Source: Halictus rubicundus
Taxonomy: Eukaryota; Arthropoda; Insecta; Hymenoptera; Halictidae
Direction of reading: 5' to 3'
Assembly (NCBI RefSeq): GCF_050948215.1
Contig: NC_135151.1
Location: forward strand, 4,318,220 to 4,382,219
Length of the DNA stretch: 64,000 bases
The notes under the pieces are model-generated. The model saw only the letters and a list, made by a program, of their open reading frames with translations, had not been told where the DNA came from and searched no databases. Below, in pieces: positions 1 through 11,676 of this stretch (position 1 is the stretch's first letter; every line of letters begins with the position of its first letter). Made by a program: the position numbers and the translations under genes.

Positions 1-2399
1 GGAAATATCACTCCAGGTACAGTGAGTAACCCTACTCTACAAACCACGCCCATAATCTGTAGAATAGTTGATCGGTTACAGAAGTTTAGAGAGCACGTAA
101 TTATTCGCGGTTGCTTAGATCCCTCGAACAGACCACTCGATGAGGAGAGCTAACGAGATTATCGAGAGTGAAACAATGTGTCGAGTGGTTAACGTACGTA
201 TTTCGTCGCCACAACTTATTCTCTGTTGTCCTCCGCGTGGATCATCGACTCGTGAAATGTTTATCCCGTGGTCGTGCCGTGCATTGTTTCGTTTTAAAAG
301 TCGTGCATACTTTGGAGCATTAAAACCGACCCCTCAGAATTTTGATCAAATATAAAATTATATTATGATAAAATAATCACTGCTGCCACTTCAACGTTCA
401 GGGTGAGTCATAGAAATGTATTTGCCCGAAACCATATTTATTTTTCTTTCGAACGATATTTGATCACCTCTTTAAGGTAACTCTTGAAGGACAAAAACGA
501 CTCCCTTAATTTATTTTTTACTGAAACATTGTATCAATTTTGTTTGCTCAGTTAGCTGCAATCTAGTCGAATTACATTTAATTGGAGCTTCCTCTGTTGT
601 TTATAACATTTACTTCGTCGTTGATAATCCATTACAAAAAATAGGATTTGTCCATCGTGAGCTTTTTAATTAGCACGAACATTAAATGATATTTACAACG
701 GGAAAACATTATCTCGTAACATCAGATGTATTCAATGGAACGTTCATTTATTAAAGTCTGTTTCAAACAGTCGCCATTTTCATGAGAGCACAAAGACAGC
801 TTTTTATACACCATTTCATTAGACTTCCGCTTGTTTTATTACAAACGTGTGCTCAACGCGTGTAGCTGGAGGCTTAAAATTTTGCAAAAAATCCACCCTT
901 TTTGTGCGCAACGCAAAAGTAAGGGAAAAGGTGTTTTTACTATTGGATGATACGCTAATGTTTCGCCAACGTAGGATCAGATTAGTTAACGTTGTACAGC
1001 ATAAAGAAAGAGAGAGAGAGAGAGAGAACGAATGAAATTGATCAACGTTGAACAATTTCATCTGATTTATCGATTCGGTCGCTAGGAGACGAATTCGGTC
1101 GCTGTTACTATTTCACTCAACTCTTTTATACTTCTTTTTATATAGTTGTTCCATCGTATCGTTTTGTAAAAATGAATAACGAACTTCGGAAGTGGATCCA
1201 GCGGGATGCTCTTTTTGCTCGTGAGTCTCCCCGCGAGCAATCATTCCAGCTCGGCACATTGTGGCAAGACAATTGCCAATCAATGCTGTATGAAATAATA
1301 AGTAATTAAATTTTTAATATTACGTTTTTAATTTTTATAATGAGCGGTGATGTCTTAATATCGTGTAACATACGATCTGTAAAACATTGACGTCTCGTAT
1401 TCTGTGGACTGTTTTTCGAAAGGAGAAACTTCAGATATATTATAGTGATTACTAGACGTTATGGCACGACGTGAAGGCATTCAGAGAATTAAAGATTACA
1501 TTATTGTCAGCTTGGTAAAATTATCGAAAGTTCTACAATTGACTTAAAACAGTTTTATTATGCATAAATATCCTCAGTCTAGCCATTCAAGAACTATGAT
1601 TGATACTTATGGTACGTGTAAGGTTGTGAAGTGCAAGAAAATCTGCGCATGAACAAAAATTAATTCTATTATTACTTCATATTCACCATAAAGAATCTCT
1701 GTGTCGATGCAAAAAGTTTCTTCCTTCTACAGATTTTTGTAAAATATTTAATGACAACGAGAATTTGCACAAAGATCTCCAGTCAAATCATGACAGACGT
1801 CCATCGTATAATTTATGCTTCAGATAGGTCGTGTAAAATTATTTATTAGGGCACATCTGACCTTAATACTCGAAATTAAAGCAGCAGACAGACATAGAAT
1901 TTTTATAGTCATCGTAACTGCACGAATCCATAGCTGTTCCGACTCAAGCTAATAAACGTACAGCAAGAGAATTGAATGTATAACGGAGACAACGAATGTT
2001 ATCGACTAACAACTCGAATTAAGTATAACTGTTACGATATCATTAAAATTTCACCGAACGAACCATGAAATTGCGTACGAAGACACATGACACACACATG
2101 TCATTGCGGGTCGTCTAGAATGCCGACGGGTCAGGGTGGACCTAGAAATGAATTCAAAATTTCAATCTAACAACGGATGTACTCGTGTAGTCATTCAAAC
2201 TACAGTTTCTTCGATCACCCTGTATCCCCCAACTAACAATTAAAAACGTAAACAAACAGGTACAAAGATATTAATCCTTGGACCAACATTGCTAAAACGA
2301 CATCAACAGTGCACGACACTTGCGAGGTAGCGGGAAAGCAACGTATTAATAAACAATAATCCACAAGGAACCCGAAGGAGGAGCGAACATAATACAGGA
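1..2399. other. AT-rich stretch without recognisable gene
   Basis: No open frame here has coding character: all are short, AT-rich and without family motifs. The only simple-sequence feature is an (AG)n run at about 1009-1028. I see no transposon ends or RNA gene. It probably represents intergenic sequence upstream of the GC-rich island. Confidence 0.6.
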
Positions 2400-2919
2400 A
2401 AAATTAATATCTGCACAAGGTTCGAACTGGAAATAAAATGGAAAGAGCCGGCGTTGCACCAGCCCACCTTCCCGGGGTTAAAACCGCAATAAGATTCGAA
2501 GCAACGCCCCCTCCCCTCCCGCCGCTCCTACCCCCTCCCCCTCCTTCCGTCGGTACACCTCTCGAGCGGCTTTCCAATGAAATCCGTAAAGGATCAATAA
2601 ATGAGGCCATCTTTTACACGCATCTTACGACCGCGAAATCCTTTCCGGCCATACCCTTCGAGCAGTCACCCTCCGAGTGGGAGAGTAACGTGGCCCTGGA
2701 AGAGAGTAAGCTGGCACGGCTCACAGGACGTGCGTGTGTAAATACGTGGTGACTACGCGACGGCGGCGGCGGCGGCGGCGGAGGTGTACGCGTACGCGCG
2801 ACGAAAAGAGGGAGGGATCCGTTATTGATCTCCTCTCCTCGCGTACGTGTTCCCTCTCTCCCGAAAAGAGAGACCAAGACCGAGAGAGAACGATGCAAGC
2901 GAGAGAGCGAACGAGAGAG

Positions 2920-2959
<40 letters not shown>

Positions 2960-5408
2960 TCGAAGCCAACGTTGAAACGATGGCGTCGGTCGGCAGCTAC
3001 TCGCGACGAGAGCTCGACGCGTAGTGAGAACCACTCTCGTAGGTGGTTCGGTTCGGGTAGTCTGACCGGGAAGCGTGGCCAGGTAACGAACAGGTCCGAC
3101 CAGCGGCGGCTGGAGCCGACGGTGGCCGAGCTCGAACGTCGGCCGAGTCTCGTCGCTCGAATCTAGTGCTTCAGTGCATGCACAGCGGCCGGCCGGCGTG
3201 CATAGTCGGTGATAACGGTGTCGCGCTGTTCCCCGGCTTCGTAGTTTCGGCGTTTGAGAGAAAGACAGACTTTTCTCTCTGTCCGGCGGTGGTCGTCGCT
3301 CGTTCCTCGAGAGAAACGTGCGCGACGAAGGAAACCACCAGGGGGGGGGGGAAAGGCGTTGAACGTGCTCCTTGGCCCCGTCGGGCACCGGGCCTCGGGG
3401 CCCGGGGGCCATCCGTTCCCGTAACACGCGGTCATGGAGCTCCTAGGCTTGTCCCGGTGCGGCGCCAGCTACGATATCTGTGCGCGGGCGTTACCCCGTC
3501 GTTCTCGCGTACCAGTTAGGCATTCTCGTGCGACAACTGCCAGGCCTTGTACACTTTGAGCAAGGTAGTATCGCGTTCGCATCTGTCTACTTCGCGGTGT
3601 GTCTCCCTTCGTTCTCCTCCTTCGCGTTTCCTTCTCGGACGTAACCTGGTCGATCCGATTGCTCGACGAGGAGCTACTGGCTCTTATCTCTCCCTCTCTC
3701 TCTCTCTCTCTCTCTGTCTCTGCGGACGTTCTAGGCCTACCGCCGCGCGATTCAATAAAGAGAAAATGATTCGTGTTGACACGTCGATCGTCCCCGTGCG
3801 TCGTCCGCCGTTGCGCTTTTACCGTCGACGAGCGACCAGCGGAAACGTATTCCGGGTGGAAACCCGTGGCCAGGCACGCGGAAGAGATCCTCCGCGTTCG
3901 AGACGATAACGGCGACACGCTGCTCTCTTCCTACTCGCTCGTAACCGTGCGGGATCGAATTGTACGACGAGACAACGTTATCGGCGCAACGTGCTGAAAC
4001 GAGCTCACCAGCCGCCCCGGTCCTTTCTTTCCTCCTCGTTTTGTTCTCCGTCGCGTACCATGCCTCCGGAGTGGGCTCTCCGGCCACGCGGTTGTAATTG
4101 CTGCCTCCGTAAGCTGAAAACAACTCTTGCTTGAAAAATCGAGGTCGCGGCCGGTCGACCGAGGGTGTGAGAGAGAAAGAGAGGGAAGTGGCTTTTGTTC
4201 TTGCTCATTTTTATTCCTTTTCCTAGACCGCGGCGGCCGTGATGCTGTTTCTCTCTCTCTCTCTCTCTCGCGTATCTTATCGCCAGGGGCGGGGGAGGAT
4301 CTCGTTGTTTACTTGACATATCGGATGTCTTGTGCCATTAACGGGACGATGCGAAAAGACGATCGACAAAATGTTACGACTCGTTCGAACCCGACGCAAT
4401 TAATCGCACGAGCCCCGCGATTTCTCTGCGTTGCTCGGCGAAGAGTCGGGGAACGGGTTAGGAACCTTCTGGTTGCCGCGTGAAACACGTGCCGTCGTCG
4501 ATGCACGAACAGTTAACCTAATTCCGCGCGATTCTATTGATTGGTCTGTGGCCGGCCAACAGGTGAGAACATTCGCCGTTTCTTCCCGGCGACGTTCGAC
4601 GGAATTTTAAGTCATAACGGAGCGAAGCGTACGAAATACTCGTAGACGACGCCACGCGACGCGACGCGACGCGACGTATCCGCTGGTGGCAGAGCGTGGC
4701 GCGTGTGCCGCGCCGAATCACGCCGAATCGAAATTGCCCCGCGATCGAACCGATGGACTGGCGGTGCACCGACGAGAGTTCACACGAGGGCCTTCCTTAT
4801 CCGGCCCCCGGCTCTCTCCTTGTGTCTCGAGCACGGTGCACCATCGACATCGTTAGACGCTATCGGACGTAACTTCACGCCAATCGATAGTTGTTCCCAG
4901 AGAGCGAGAGAGATAGAGAGAGAGAGAGAGGAAGAGCGTAAGAGAAGCGAGCGAAGCTCCTCCTCCCTAGAGCTCGCGAAATCTTTGGTCCTCTTACCGA
5001 CATACCTTGGTCGTGTGCAGGTGATATGACGCGACGCTGCCCTGAATCGCGAGGGAATCGATCGACCAGGGGCGCGAGGGTATTGCGAGGTGGCGATCTC
5101 GGGGAGGATATACACGGTGTCGGAACGATGGAGGAGGAACACGAGGGAGTGAAAGATCGTCGGGACACGATCCTCTGGTGAGAGGGAGCTGTACCGATCG
5201 TGTGACTGTTGCCGGAAGCATCGACGTTACTCGCGGCAAGAGGGCAACGGGGAGAGAGGGAGAAACGGGAAGAGGAAGAAGAGAGGGAACAGTGGGAACG
5301 GTTTAAAAAAAACTGGCGTCCCAAACACGTGACAGTAGCTCTCGCGGGACTCGGACCCGTCGACGGACCAATGGTGGATCCTTGTCCAGCCGAGGCAGCG
5401 CCACGGGA
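2400..5408 (+). promoter_or_regulatory. CpG-rich promoter / 5'UTR island upstream of exon 1
   Basis: Base composition switches from AT-rich to GC- and CpG-rich at about 2.4 kb and stays so up to the coding exon at 5409. It contains many purine/pyrimidine runs: (CGG)n at about 2757-2780, (GA)n at about 2924-2954, (CT)n at about 3691-3714 and 4250-4268, (GA)n at about 4903-4930, and five GCGAC pentamers at about 4650-4674. GA runs are typical binding sites for GAGA-type factors in insect promoters (family knowledge). The long open frames here on both strands are composition artefacts: they overlap, translate the microsatellites as RE or SL runs, and show no motif. I infer that this is the promoter and 5' untranslated part of the gene whose coding begins at 5409; the transcription start cannot be fixed by eye. 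Confidence 0.5.
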
Positions 5409-5618
5409 ATGCAATGCGGCCTGTGCGCCGTCGTCGCCGGACTCTTCCGGAGAGCCATGTGCATCGCGGGCAGCAGACGGGGATCCGGAGAGTCCTGCTA
5501 CCAGGAGCTCACCACCGAGGCCCAGCCGCGACGACTATCGCAGGTCGCCCCGATAGAAACCGGCCTGAAGGCGTCCGAGATCGCCGAGCACGTTAAAGAG
5601 GCTGTCGAAACGCAGCAG
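5409..5618 (+). CDS. First coding exon (70 codons) of an unrecognised host gene
   Basis: The frame opens after an in-frame TAA at 5304-5306; the first in-frame ATG is at 5409 with a purine (G) at -3. Seventy codons run to 5618 and stop exactly at CAG|GTGAGA, a near-perfect splice donor, giving a phase-0 junction. Third positions are overwhelmingly G or C (GCC, GTC, ATC, CTG, GAG), unlike the competing frames, which supports real coding. The peptide begins MQCGLCAVVAGLFRRAMCIA, with Cys at residues 3, 6 and 18 plus a basic RR, a pattern compatible with membrane anchoring by palmitoylation. It continues with an RRGS site (possible basophilic-kinase target) and a charged helical tail (residues about 52-70, ASEIAEHVKEAVETQQ). 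I do not recognise the family and assign no function. An upstream out-of-frame ATG at 5371 overlaps the start. No second exon could be identified in the following 58 kb. Confidence 0.6.
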
Positions 5619-5624
5619 GTGAGA
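5616..5624 (+). other. Splice donor of exon 1
   Basis: CAG|GTGAGA, with GT at 5619-5620, matches the metazoan donor consensus and coincides with the loss of GC-rich codon use. It marks the start of what may be a long intron covering the rest of the window. Confidence 0.6.
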
Positions 5625-6076
5625 GATCCTCTTGCAAAACGCTGCCCCAAGCCGGCTTCATCTTTTCAGGCTGTGATTTCAGCCGGTTTCGGGAAGAAAA
5701 ATTTTACTGTCGAAGATCGCGATTATCCGAACCAATTAGGAAGAATGATGTTTACTTCGAGCTAGACTGCGCGGATCTTTGTGCAAAGCTTTGATTTCTT
5801 TCTTAGCATGTTTTACTCTTTCCGGCCCTGTATCGAGCTAGACTCGACATTCACTTTTGCATCAACTTATTTGACTGATTTACGGGAACATACGGTGACG
5901 CTTATTAATATTCGGACACGCTTACAAAGACGATAACTTTTTTAATTTTGGAACATACGAGTTGGAGTTTTTGGAAAAGTTAGAACAATTACTTTACTGC
6001 ATGACGTGAAGAAAAAATTTTGGAAACATTGCTATCGGTCGGAATTACATGGGAAAATAAAAAAGACACTTTTTAA

Positions 6077-6298
6077 CCCTTAACACGCGCCACTAAAAAT
6101 TGCTGTATCATTGTTCAAAATATTTTTTACATTATTAAATTTGTTTGTATTTAATAAATTACTAAACACTTCAGTATTGTACGAGTACATTGCCCCATTT
6201 TCGTATGTACAACATGAAAAAAAATATATAGATGGGAAATATTCTAGTTCGGAAGAAATGCTTCGTTTTGGAGTTGAAATGGCTTCGAGTGCAAAAGG
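6077..6298. mobile_element. piggyBac-like TTAA MITE (copy 1), inside the foldback left arm
   Basis: Flanked by TTAA at 6073-6076 and 6299-6302. The left end reads CCCTTAACACGCGCC and the right end GAGTGCAAAAGG. The right arm of the host foldback carries the empty site (CTTTTTAAAAC), so the insertion and its 4-bp duplication are directly visible. Related copies are at 21162-21402 and 56152-56375. TTAA duplication with CCCTTT-type ends is typical of piggyBac-superfamily MITEs. Small open frames within it are not genes. Confidence 0.8.
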
Positions 6299-6513
6299 TT
6301 AAAACATTTTTATACGAGCTTATATGGAAAATTTAATAAATACATTTTCTAGATCTGTATCAATTATATGTACATATTCTGAAAATTTCATCAAAATCGG
6401 TTGATGCGGAAGAAAACAACAGACATTGATAGATGTAAGAATCCTTAGATTTATTACGATTACAGGCCGAAAATCGCGACAGACGACAATTCCATCATCT
6501 TTAAACGTTTATA

Positions 6514-6964
6514 CTGTCAAACCTGTTTTTGTGCGGTAGATAGGGACCGCATAAAAGAAACTGCACAAAACAAATATTCAGAAACTTCATAAATAGCTAT
6601 AACAAGTAATTTTTTACAACATATTAAAGAAAATTTTTTTATGCGGTGGAGAGGGACCGCATAAAAAAAAGTTTCACTTAGAAAATGTGTTAAAGATTTA
6701 CGAAATAGCGAGGAAGTGCTTTCAAAACAAAATAAATAATTAAATTACACATGGAAACATTTAAAAAGAATTTAATTTCTCATTTCAAACATGGAGAAAA
6801 TTTTTAAATGCACATAATTCAATACTACTCGTCGTAGTCCAAAATGCGCATCTTCTTGTGGTGAGAGCATTACAAGGGTGTTACAATGCCAACACCGTTG
6901 GCATTCATATACCGCATAAAAAAAAATCGCATAGAAAAGGACCCCACAAAAACAGGTTTGACTG
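6514..6964. mobile_element. CAGTCAAACC MITE, copy A (Tc1/mariner or pogo-like)
   Basis: Flanked by TA (6512-6513, 6965-6966). Termini are CTGTCAAACCTGTTTTTG and the inverse of CAGTCAAACCTGTTTTTG. Internal motifs such as GCGGT...ACCGCATAAA and CCAACACCGTTGGCA are shared, inverted, with 7819-8222. No coding capacity. Short terminal repeats beginning CAG with TA duplication fit a pogo/Tigger or mariner derivative. Confidence 0.75.
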
Positions 6965-7338
6965 TAGCTCATTGTAACATTGACCGATTTTGATGAAATT
7001 TTCAGAATATGTATAATTGATACAGATCTACAAAATGTATTTATTAAATTTTCAATATAAGCCCATATAAAAAAGTTTTAAAAAGTGTCTTTTTTATTTT
7101 CTCATGTAATTCCGACCAATTGCAATTTCTCCGAAAACTCCAAGACGTATGGTCCAATATTAAAAAAGTTATCGTCTCTTTAAGAATGTCCGAATATTAA
7201 TAAGCGTGACTGTATAAAACCTGTAGAACGACAATTGTAATATTTTTTAGCTATTTTTTCCAGGCTAACAAAGCTACATGTGGGAATGTAATTGAATTAT
7301 ACAATATTAAAGCAAGCTCTGAAATCCGCAGTCTAATT

Positions 7339-7752
7339 ACAAGGGAAGAGTCTTAATCCGGAAGTTAAAAAAATTATGTAACTTTGGAGGTATGTAATGC
7401 ATATGTAGGTATGTATTACGCAACTTTTTTCGCCGTCCGAATTCAAGACGTTGAAATCGACCCGTGAAAATTCGGCTATTTTTCGATTTTCTTTTCTAGT
7501 TATATTAAACGATCGATAAATGTTTTACCAGACGATAGTGCTCATTAAAAATAAGAACTTTCGTCTTGAAAACATTTTTTCCTGTCTTTTATAATTTGCG
7601 AGTTACGAAGAAAAATAGCCGAATTTTCAGGGATCAATTTATCATCCCCTAAAATTGAGTTCAGGTCGAAAAAATAATTGCATAATTATGCACTACATAT
7701 CCCCAAAGTTTCATAATTTTTTCAATTTCCGGGTTCGGATGCACTCCTTGTT
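7339..7752. repeat. Foldback/MITE with ~190 bp arms
   Basis: The left arm (ACAAGGGAAGAGTCTTAATC onwards) and right arm (inverse of ACAAGGAGTGCATCCGAACC) pair over about 190 bp, meeting near the shared AAAATTCGGCTATTTTTC. It has a short unpaired loop and no coding frame. The family was not identified; termini are next to TA. It sits between the two CAGTCAAACC MITEs. Confidence 0.6.
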
Positions 7753-7818
7753 AGTCACAGTACTGGACTAAATCGTATGTTGGACTGTATAATAAATCGT
7801 ACACAGATTGTACACATA

Positions 7819-8222
7819 CAGTCAAACCTGTTTTTGTGCAGTCCTTTTCTCTGCGATTTTTTTATACGGTAAATGAATGCCAACGGTGTTGGCATTATAA
7901 CACCCTTGTAATGTTCTCATCATGAGCGTTTTGGACTACGACGAGTAGTATTAAATTATGTCCATTGTGAAAATTTCTCCATGTTTAAAATGAGAAATTA
8001 AATGTTTTTAAAATGTTTCCATGTGTAATTTAATTATTTATTTTCTTTGGAAAGCACTTTCTCGCTATTTCGTAAATCTTTGACATATTTTCTAAGTGAG
8101 ACTTTTTTTAATATGTTGCAAAAAATTATTTGTTTTAGCTATTTATGAAGTTTTCGAATATTTTTTTTTGTGCGGTTTCTTTTATGCGGTCCATATCTAC
8201 CGCACAAAAACAGGTTTGACTG
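7819..8222. mobile_element. CAGTCAAACC MITE, copy B (inverted relative to copy A)
   Basis: Begins CAGTCAAACCTGTTTTTGTG after TA (7817-7818) and ends ...CAGGTTTGACTG followed by CA, a probable mutated TA. The sequence matches copy A (6514-6964) in reverse complement along its length. About 40-50 bp shorter than copy A. Confidence 0.75.
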
Positions 8223-8229
8223 CATCATA

Positions 8230-8262
8230 TCATCGGTTCGGATAATCGAGGCTGTACTGTAA
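8230..8262. repeat. pogo-like terminal fragment
   Basis: GGTTCGGATAATCGAGGCTG followed by TACTGTA resembles the CCTCGATTATCCGAAC ends seen in the complete copies at 16338-16654 and 50338-50639. Only one end is seen here. Confidence 0.45.
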
Positions 8263-8937
8263 TTCAGCACAACGAAACCGACGTGAGTTGTGTTTAACTC
8301 ACGCTGTGCTCGGCGAAGAGGTTGCGTGAGTTGAACGTAACTCCAATCATTGATTCACTTTTACTTATTCTTGAAAATTTGACGAGTCTAACGCGTTCCT
8401 AATCTCAGCCTTGGTTTTCCACGTGGCGTTCAATGTGTTAAATGATACGTTACATAGGACAGGGAAACGCCCCCGCATTCGTTTGAACCAACCCCCGCCA
8501 TCGCGAAATACTGATGTGCAGTGCCCCCTTGAATAACGGCGGTTTTTTTTCGTAAAATATTTCGACGTTCGTCTCGAATCAATTTACATGTTAAACATTT
8601 TGCGTACCGAGTGTGCCAGTGACAAAATAAGTACGAAAACACGGAATACAGGGTGGGTCGCCACATTTTGCCATCTAGATTTACGTCATTATTATTACGC
8701 ATAGCAAGCAATGTTTCTGATGAAGTTGAATGGTTTTGAGGGTGGCACATTCTGATGGTACATTTTTTTTTGTAGGTGGACGTGTAAAGGACATATGAAG
8801 GTCATTAATGTTTTTTTAAATGGAATCATATATTTTTTATTGCATCGGCTGATGCTCCTTCATATTCTTTACAAAAAAGTATTAATCTATCTGTGTAAAA
8901 GAATCATTAGTTTAGGAGATATTTTAACCCTAGAGTG

Positions 8938-9156
8938 GTCGCGCCCGGTCTCACAGACCGACTTTATTTACTCATAACCGAAGGAGAGATTGTTTATTCA
9001 TGAATATGTAATAATTTCCATTATTGTACTTCTACTCCTTCTGAATTAAAAACAATGCATTATATGTGTCTTGTCATTTGAACCCAGTGACATTTTTAGG
9101 GAGAAATAATATTTGTGACCACTGGCGTTACGAAAATTCGCACGACCACCCTGGGG
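8938..9156. mobile_element. piggyBac-like MITE with CCCTAGAGTGGTCG ends
   Basis: TTAA at 8934-8937 and 9157-9160. The left end CCCTAGAGTGGTCGCGC pairs with the inverse of the right end (CGACCACCCTGGGG). The opposite arm of the host mariner shows the uninterrupted site (ATTTTAATTG), confirming the insertion. 219 bp, no coding capacity. Confidence 0.8.
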
Positions 9157-9221
9157 TTAATTCTAATTTGTTAGGAAATCTCGACTTTCTGGTCAATATT
9201 ATGAATTCAATGTGATAATGT

Positions 9222-9290
9222 AGTAGGAGAGCAAGAATTATCAATGTAAATATTTACATTTTCTGTGTTGATAATTCTTGCTCTCCTACT
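9222..9290. repeat. Perfect 23-bp inverted repeat at the transposase deletion junction
   Basis: Arms 9222-9244 (AGTAGGAGAGCAAGAATTAT plus CAA) and 9268-9290 are exact reverse complements, enclosing a loop that itself contains the 14-bp palindrome TGTAAATATTTACA. It lies where the N-terminal half of the transposase is missing, which suggests a template-switch repair scar. Confidence 0.7.
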
Positions 9291-9717
9291 TATTGCGAAA
9301 TTTAGACTTATTGGTCCATACTTTATCGAAGGATCACTAACCGGACCAAAATATGCACATTTCTTATCAAATACTCTATGGACATTTTTAGATGATTTAC
9401 CATTGCATGCACGACAAATAATGTGTATTCAACAGGATGGTTTCCCTGCTCATTATTCAAGAATAGCAAGGGATACGTTAAATCGAATGTTCCCAAACAT
9501 TGATATATAATGTAATCCCTATAACCCCTTGTGGGGCTACTTAAAGAATAAAGTGTACGCTGAGTCTCCGACTACAATGACCAATATGAGGGATCGTATC
9601 ATCGATGAGTGTAACAAAATAACATCAAATACACTACACAATATTAGTGAGTCATTAACTTCTCGATTCAGAAAGTGTTCTGATGCAAATGGTCACCGCA
9701 TTGAACCTTTTCTGTAA
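9265..9717 (+). pseudogene. Transposase C-terminal remnant (Tc1/mariner, DDE)
   Basis: Two adjacent open pieces in compatible order (9265-9510 and 9529-9717) make up the C-terminal half of a mariner-type transposase. Family motifs: LIGPYFIEGSLTGPKY, then IQQDGFPAHYSRIA, whose D is the second catalytic acidic residue, then LWGYLKNKVYAESP near the C-terminus, ending at TAA 9715-9717. A stop and a deletion between the pieces remove the segment that normally carries the third catalytic residue (WPPRSPDLTP). The N-terminal helix-turn-helix part and first catalytic D are absent, replaced by the palindrome at 9222-9290. It cannot encode an active enzyme. Confidence 0.75.
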
Positions 9718-10029
9718 AGAGACATTACAATTAAAATATCTCCTAAACCAATGATTTTTTTACACAAATAGGTTAATACTTTTTTGTAAAGAATACGAAG
9801 GAGCATCAGCTGATGCAATAAAAAATATATGATTCCATTAAAAAAAAACATTAATGTCCTTCATATGTCCTTATCACGTCCACCTACAAAAGAAAATGTA
9901 CCATCAGAATGTGCTCCTCACAAAACCATTCAACTTCATCTGAAACATTGTTTGCTATGCGTAATAATAATGACGTAAATCTAGATGGCAAAATGTGGCG
10001 ACCCACCCTGTATAATTCTTGCATTTGAT

Positions 10030-10247
10030 GCCTCGTTTTCGAGAAAGCCGAGCTTGAAAATTCGCCGACACGTCTGTTCACGACATACCGGTTCTACGTC
10101 TTGCAAATGCTAGACACGCGAACTTGACGTTAAAGGAACAAAATTTATTCCATATTTTCGTAGAGTCACGAATTTGTTGCGCCATGTCGTAGATATTCCT
10201 GTAGATTCGCCCACTGTGGGTTGCACCATCAATACTCGGACACCCTG
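10030..10247. repeat. Mariner-like terminal fragment (TTGCACCAT...CACCCTG)
   Basis: Runs from TCGTTTTCGAGAAAGCCGAG to ACTCGGACACCCTG followed by TATA. A parallel copy at 26187-26386 shares CTCGAGAAAATCGAG, AAATTTATTCCAT and TTGCACCATTGATGCTGGGA. Only one terminus is clear in each copy. It directly abuts the element at 8649-10010. Confidence 0.5.
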
Positions 10248-11676
10248 TATAAGAAGTCTTGGGATTTTCAATAATTATCAGAAGGAAGCTTGACCCTCGA
10301 TTGGTATAAAAATGCTTTTCAAGAAACGTGACACTGGGGTCATGTCAAGCCTCGAATAAAGAGGACAAGAAAAGTTATTCACATATCTCGTACTTTATAA
10401 TTAATTTGAAGTCCTTCAATCGATTCCTTTGTTGTCGAATGCATTTTCGTATTAACTAAACTCTTTAGGGATTCAGACGGATCTGAAATTCATGATGTAG
10501 AAAGATCGGTGATGCTTGATGAAGATATCAATCATTCATAATTTTCTTTGGACTGGTAATTCAATAACCGTGTTGTCTTGCCTAGCAGCACTACTGCGAC
10601 ATCCACTCATTTCTCCATCAGTTAACGACACTCGACCTGGTTTCAAATTTACAACACCAGCGATGAGCAATTGCTTAGGAAAAGCACTATCTGACAAACG
10701 TTGCCTTTAACCTTGCCTATTTTAATCTGGTAAAAATTTTCGTCGTTTCTGAAACACAAAAACCGACATTTTCCTTATTCGTAATATTATGAAAAATGAC
10801 ACGTAAAAGCTTGTAGCAAATTTTCACTGCATATTTTGTAAAATTTAATCAGCACAATTTTTCGCATCGGCGGAGACGTAGAAATTCTAAGGTTCACTTT
10901 TCTTCTTTCGCTATTTCGCTCGATGCAGAACACTGCATACATAGAAATCATGGAAACGAACCAGATGTATACAAGTCGCTCGCGGAAAGATTAATTCCTC
11001 TTCCCCCATCTCCGCTCTTACGAGTGTACATCGTTTAGTACATCCTCGTAAAACATGAAAACCGCATTATCGTTAATTCAAGAGGACTTCGAGCAATCAT
11101 CGATTTCAAGCACGTAGTCAGTGACGCGAATGCTTTTTAAGTATGCATGTGGCATTATACATTTTTTCCACAGTCCCAAAACTTATTTTACTTATTCAAG
11201 TAGATCCGACAAATATTATAAGGAGACTGACAGCTTTAGCAAAAATGTATAATTGTACAATCTATATTTTCCTTTGTAACAATACACGGATAAAAGGACA
11301 CGCTTCTCGTACAATTACTCTACAGCTACTCGTAATTAGGAAATACCAGCAGATAAATTATTACGAAATAGCGATTGGAAACGCATCTCTCACGCACGCG
11401 TTGTTTACAAGAATATAAACAAGCACGCTCTGGGGAGAACACGCCTGCCATTGGCCGTCAGATAAATACCCGGAACCCGGAAAACCATTTATTTGTCTGC
11501 TACTGTATTTAGTAATAATATGCTGAATGTACTGTCTCGAATAACATTGTACGTTAACATTAAAACAGTCGCAGGAGTCGCGGATAGGTGGTTCTTCTTC
11601 ATCGAGCAGACATTCGCATATTATTTTGGATATATCTAATTGTTAGTTAAAATGGTTGAGAAACCATTTAAGGTGT
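10248..11676. other. No recognisable feature
   Basis: AT-rich, with only short non-coding frames. I see no transposon ends, tandem array or RNA gene. Confidence 0.5.

Larger units (their letters stand above)
5893..7212. mobile_element. Long foldback (palindromic) DNA transposon, family A
   Basis: A 1.3 kb inverted-repeat element flanked by TA (5891-5892 and 7213-7214). Ends are CGGTGACGCTTATTAATATT on the left and the inverse of CAGTCACGCTTATTAATATT on the right. The arms match for several hundred bases (5893-6076 plus 6303-6420 against about 6970-7212). TA target duplication and CAGT-like ends point to a non-autonomous Tc1/mariner-superfamily foldback. It has no coding capacity. The left arm is interrupted by a TTAA MITE (6077-6298) and the centre by a CAGTCAAACC MITE (6514-6964). 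The same family recurs at 20701-22571. Confidence 0.75.
8649..10010 (+). mobile_element. Mariner-like transposon with ~290 bp inverted repeats, internally deleted
   Basis: Flanked by TA at 8647-8648 and 10011-10012. The ends are CAGGGTGGGTCGCCACATTT and its inverse; the arms (8649-8934 and about 9720-10010) remain closely matched, including the tract around ATGCAATAAAAAATATATGA. The centre keeps only the C-terminal half of a transposase (about 9265-9717). A TTAA MITE (8938-9156) interrupts the left arm. Length 1362 bp including that insertion. Non-autonomous and presumably inactive. Confidence 0.8.

Noticed and set aside
2822..3918. Long minus-strand frames (201 and 149 codons) in the GC-rich island
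   Set aside because: They overlap several other frames, translate the GA/CT runs as low-complexity RE/SL stretches, and have no family motif. GC-rich DNA with few stops explains them.
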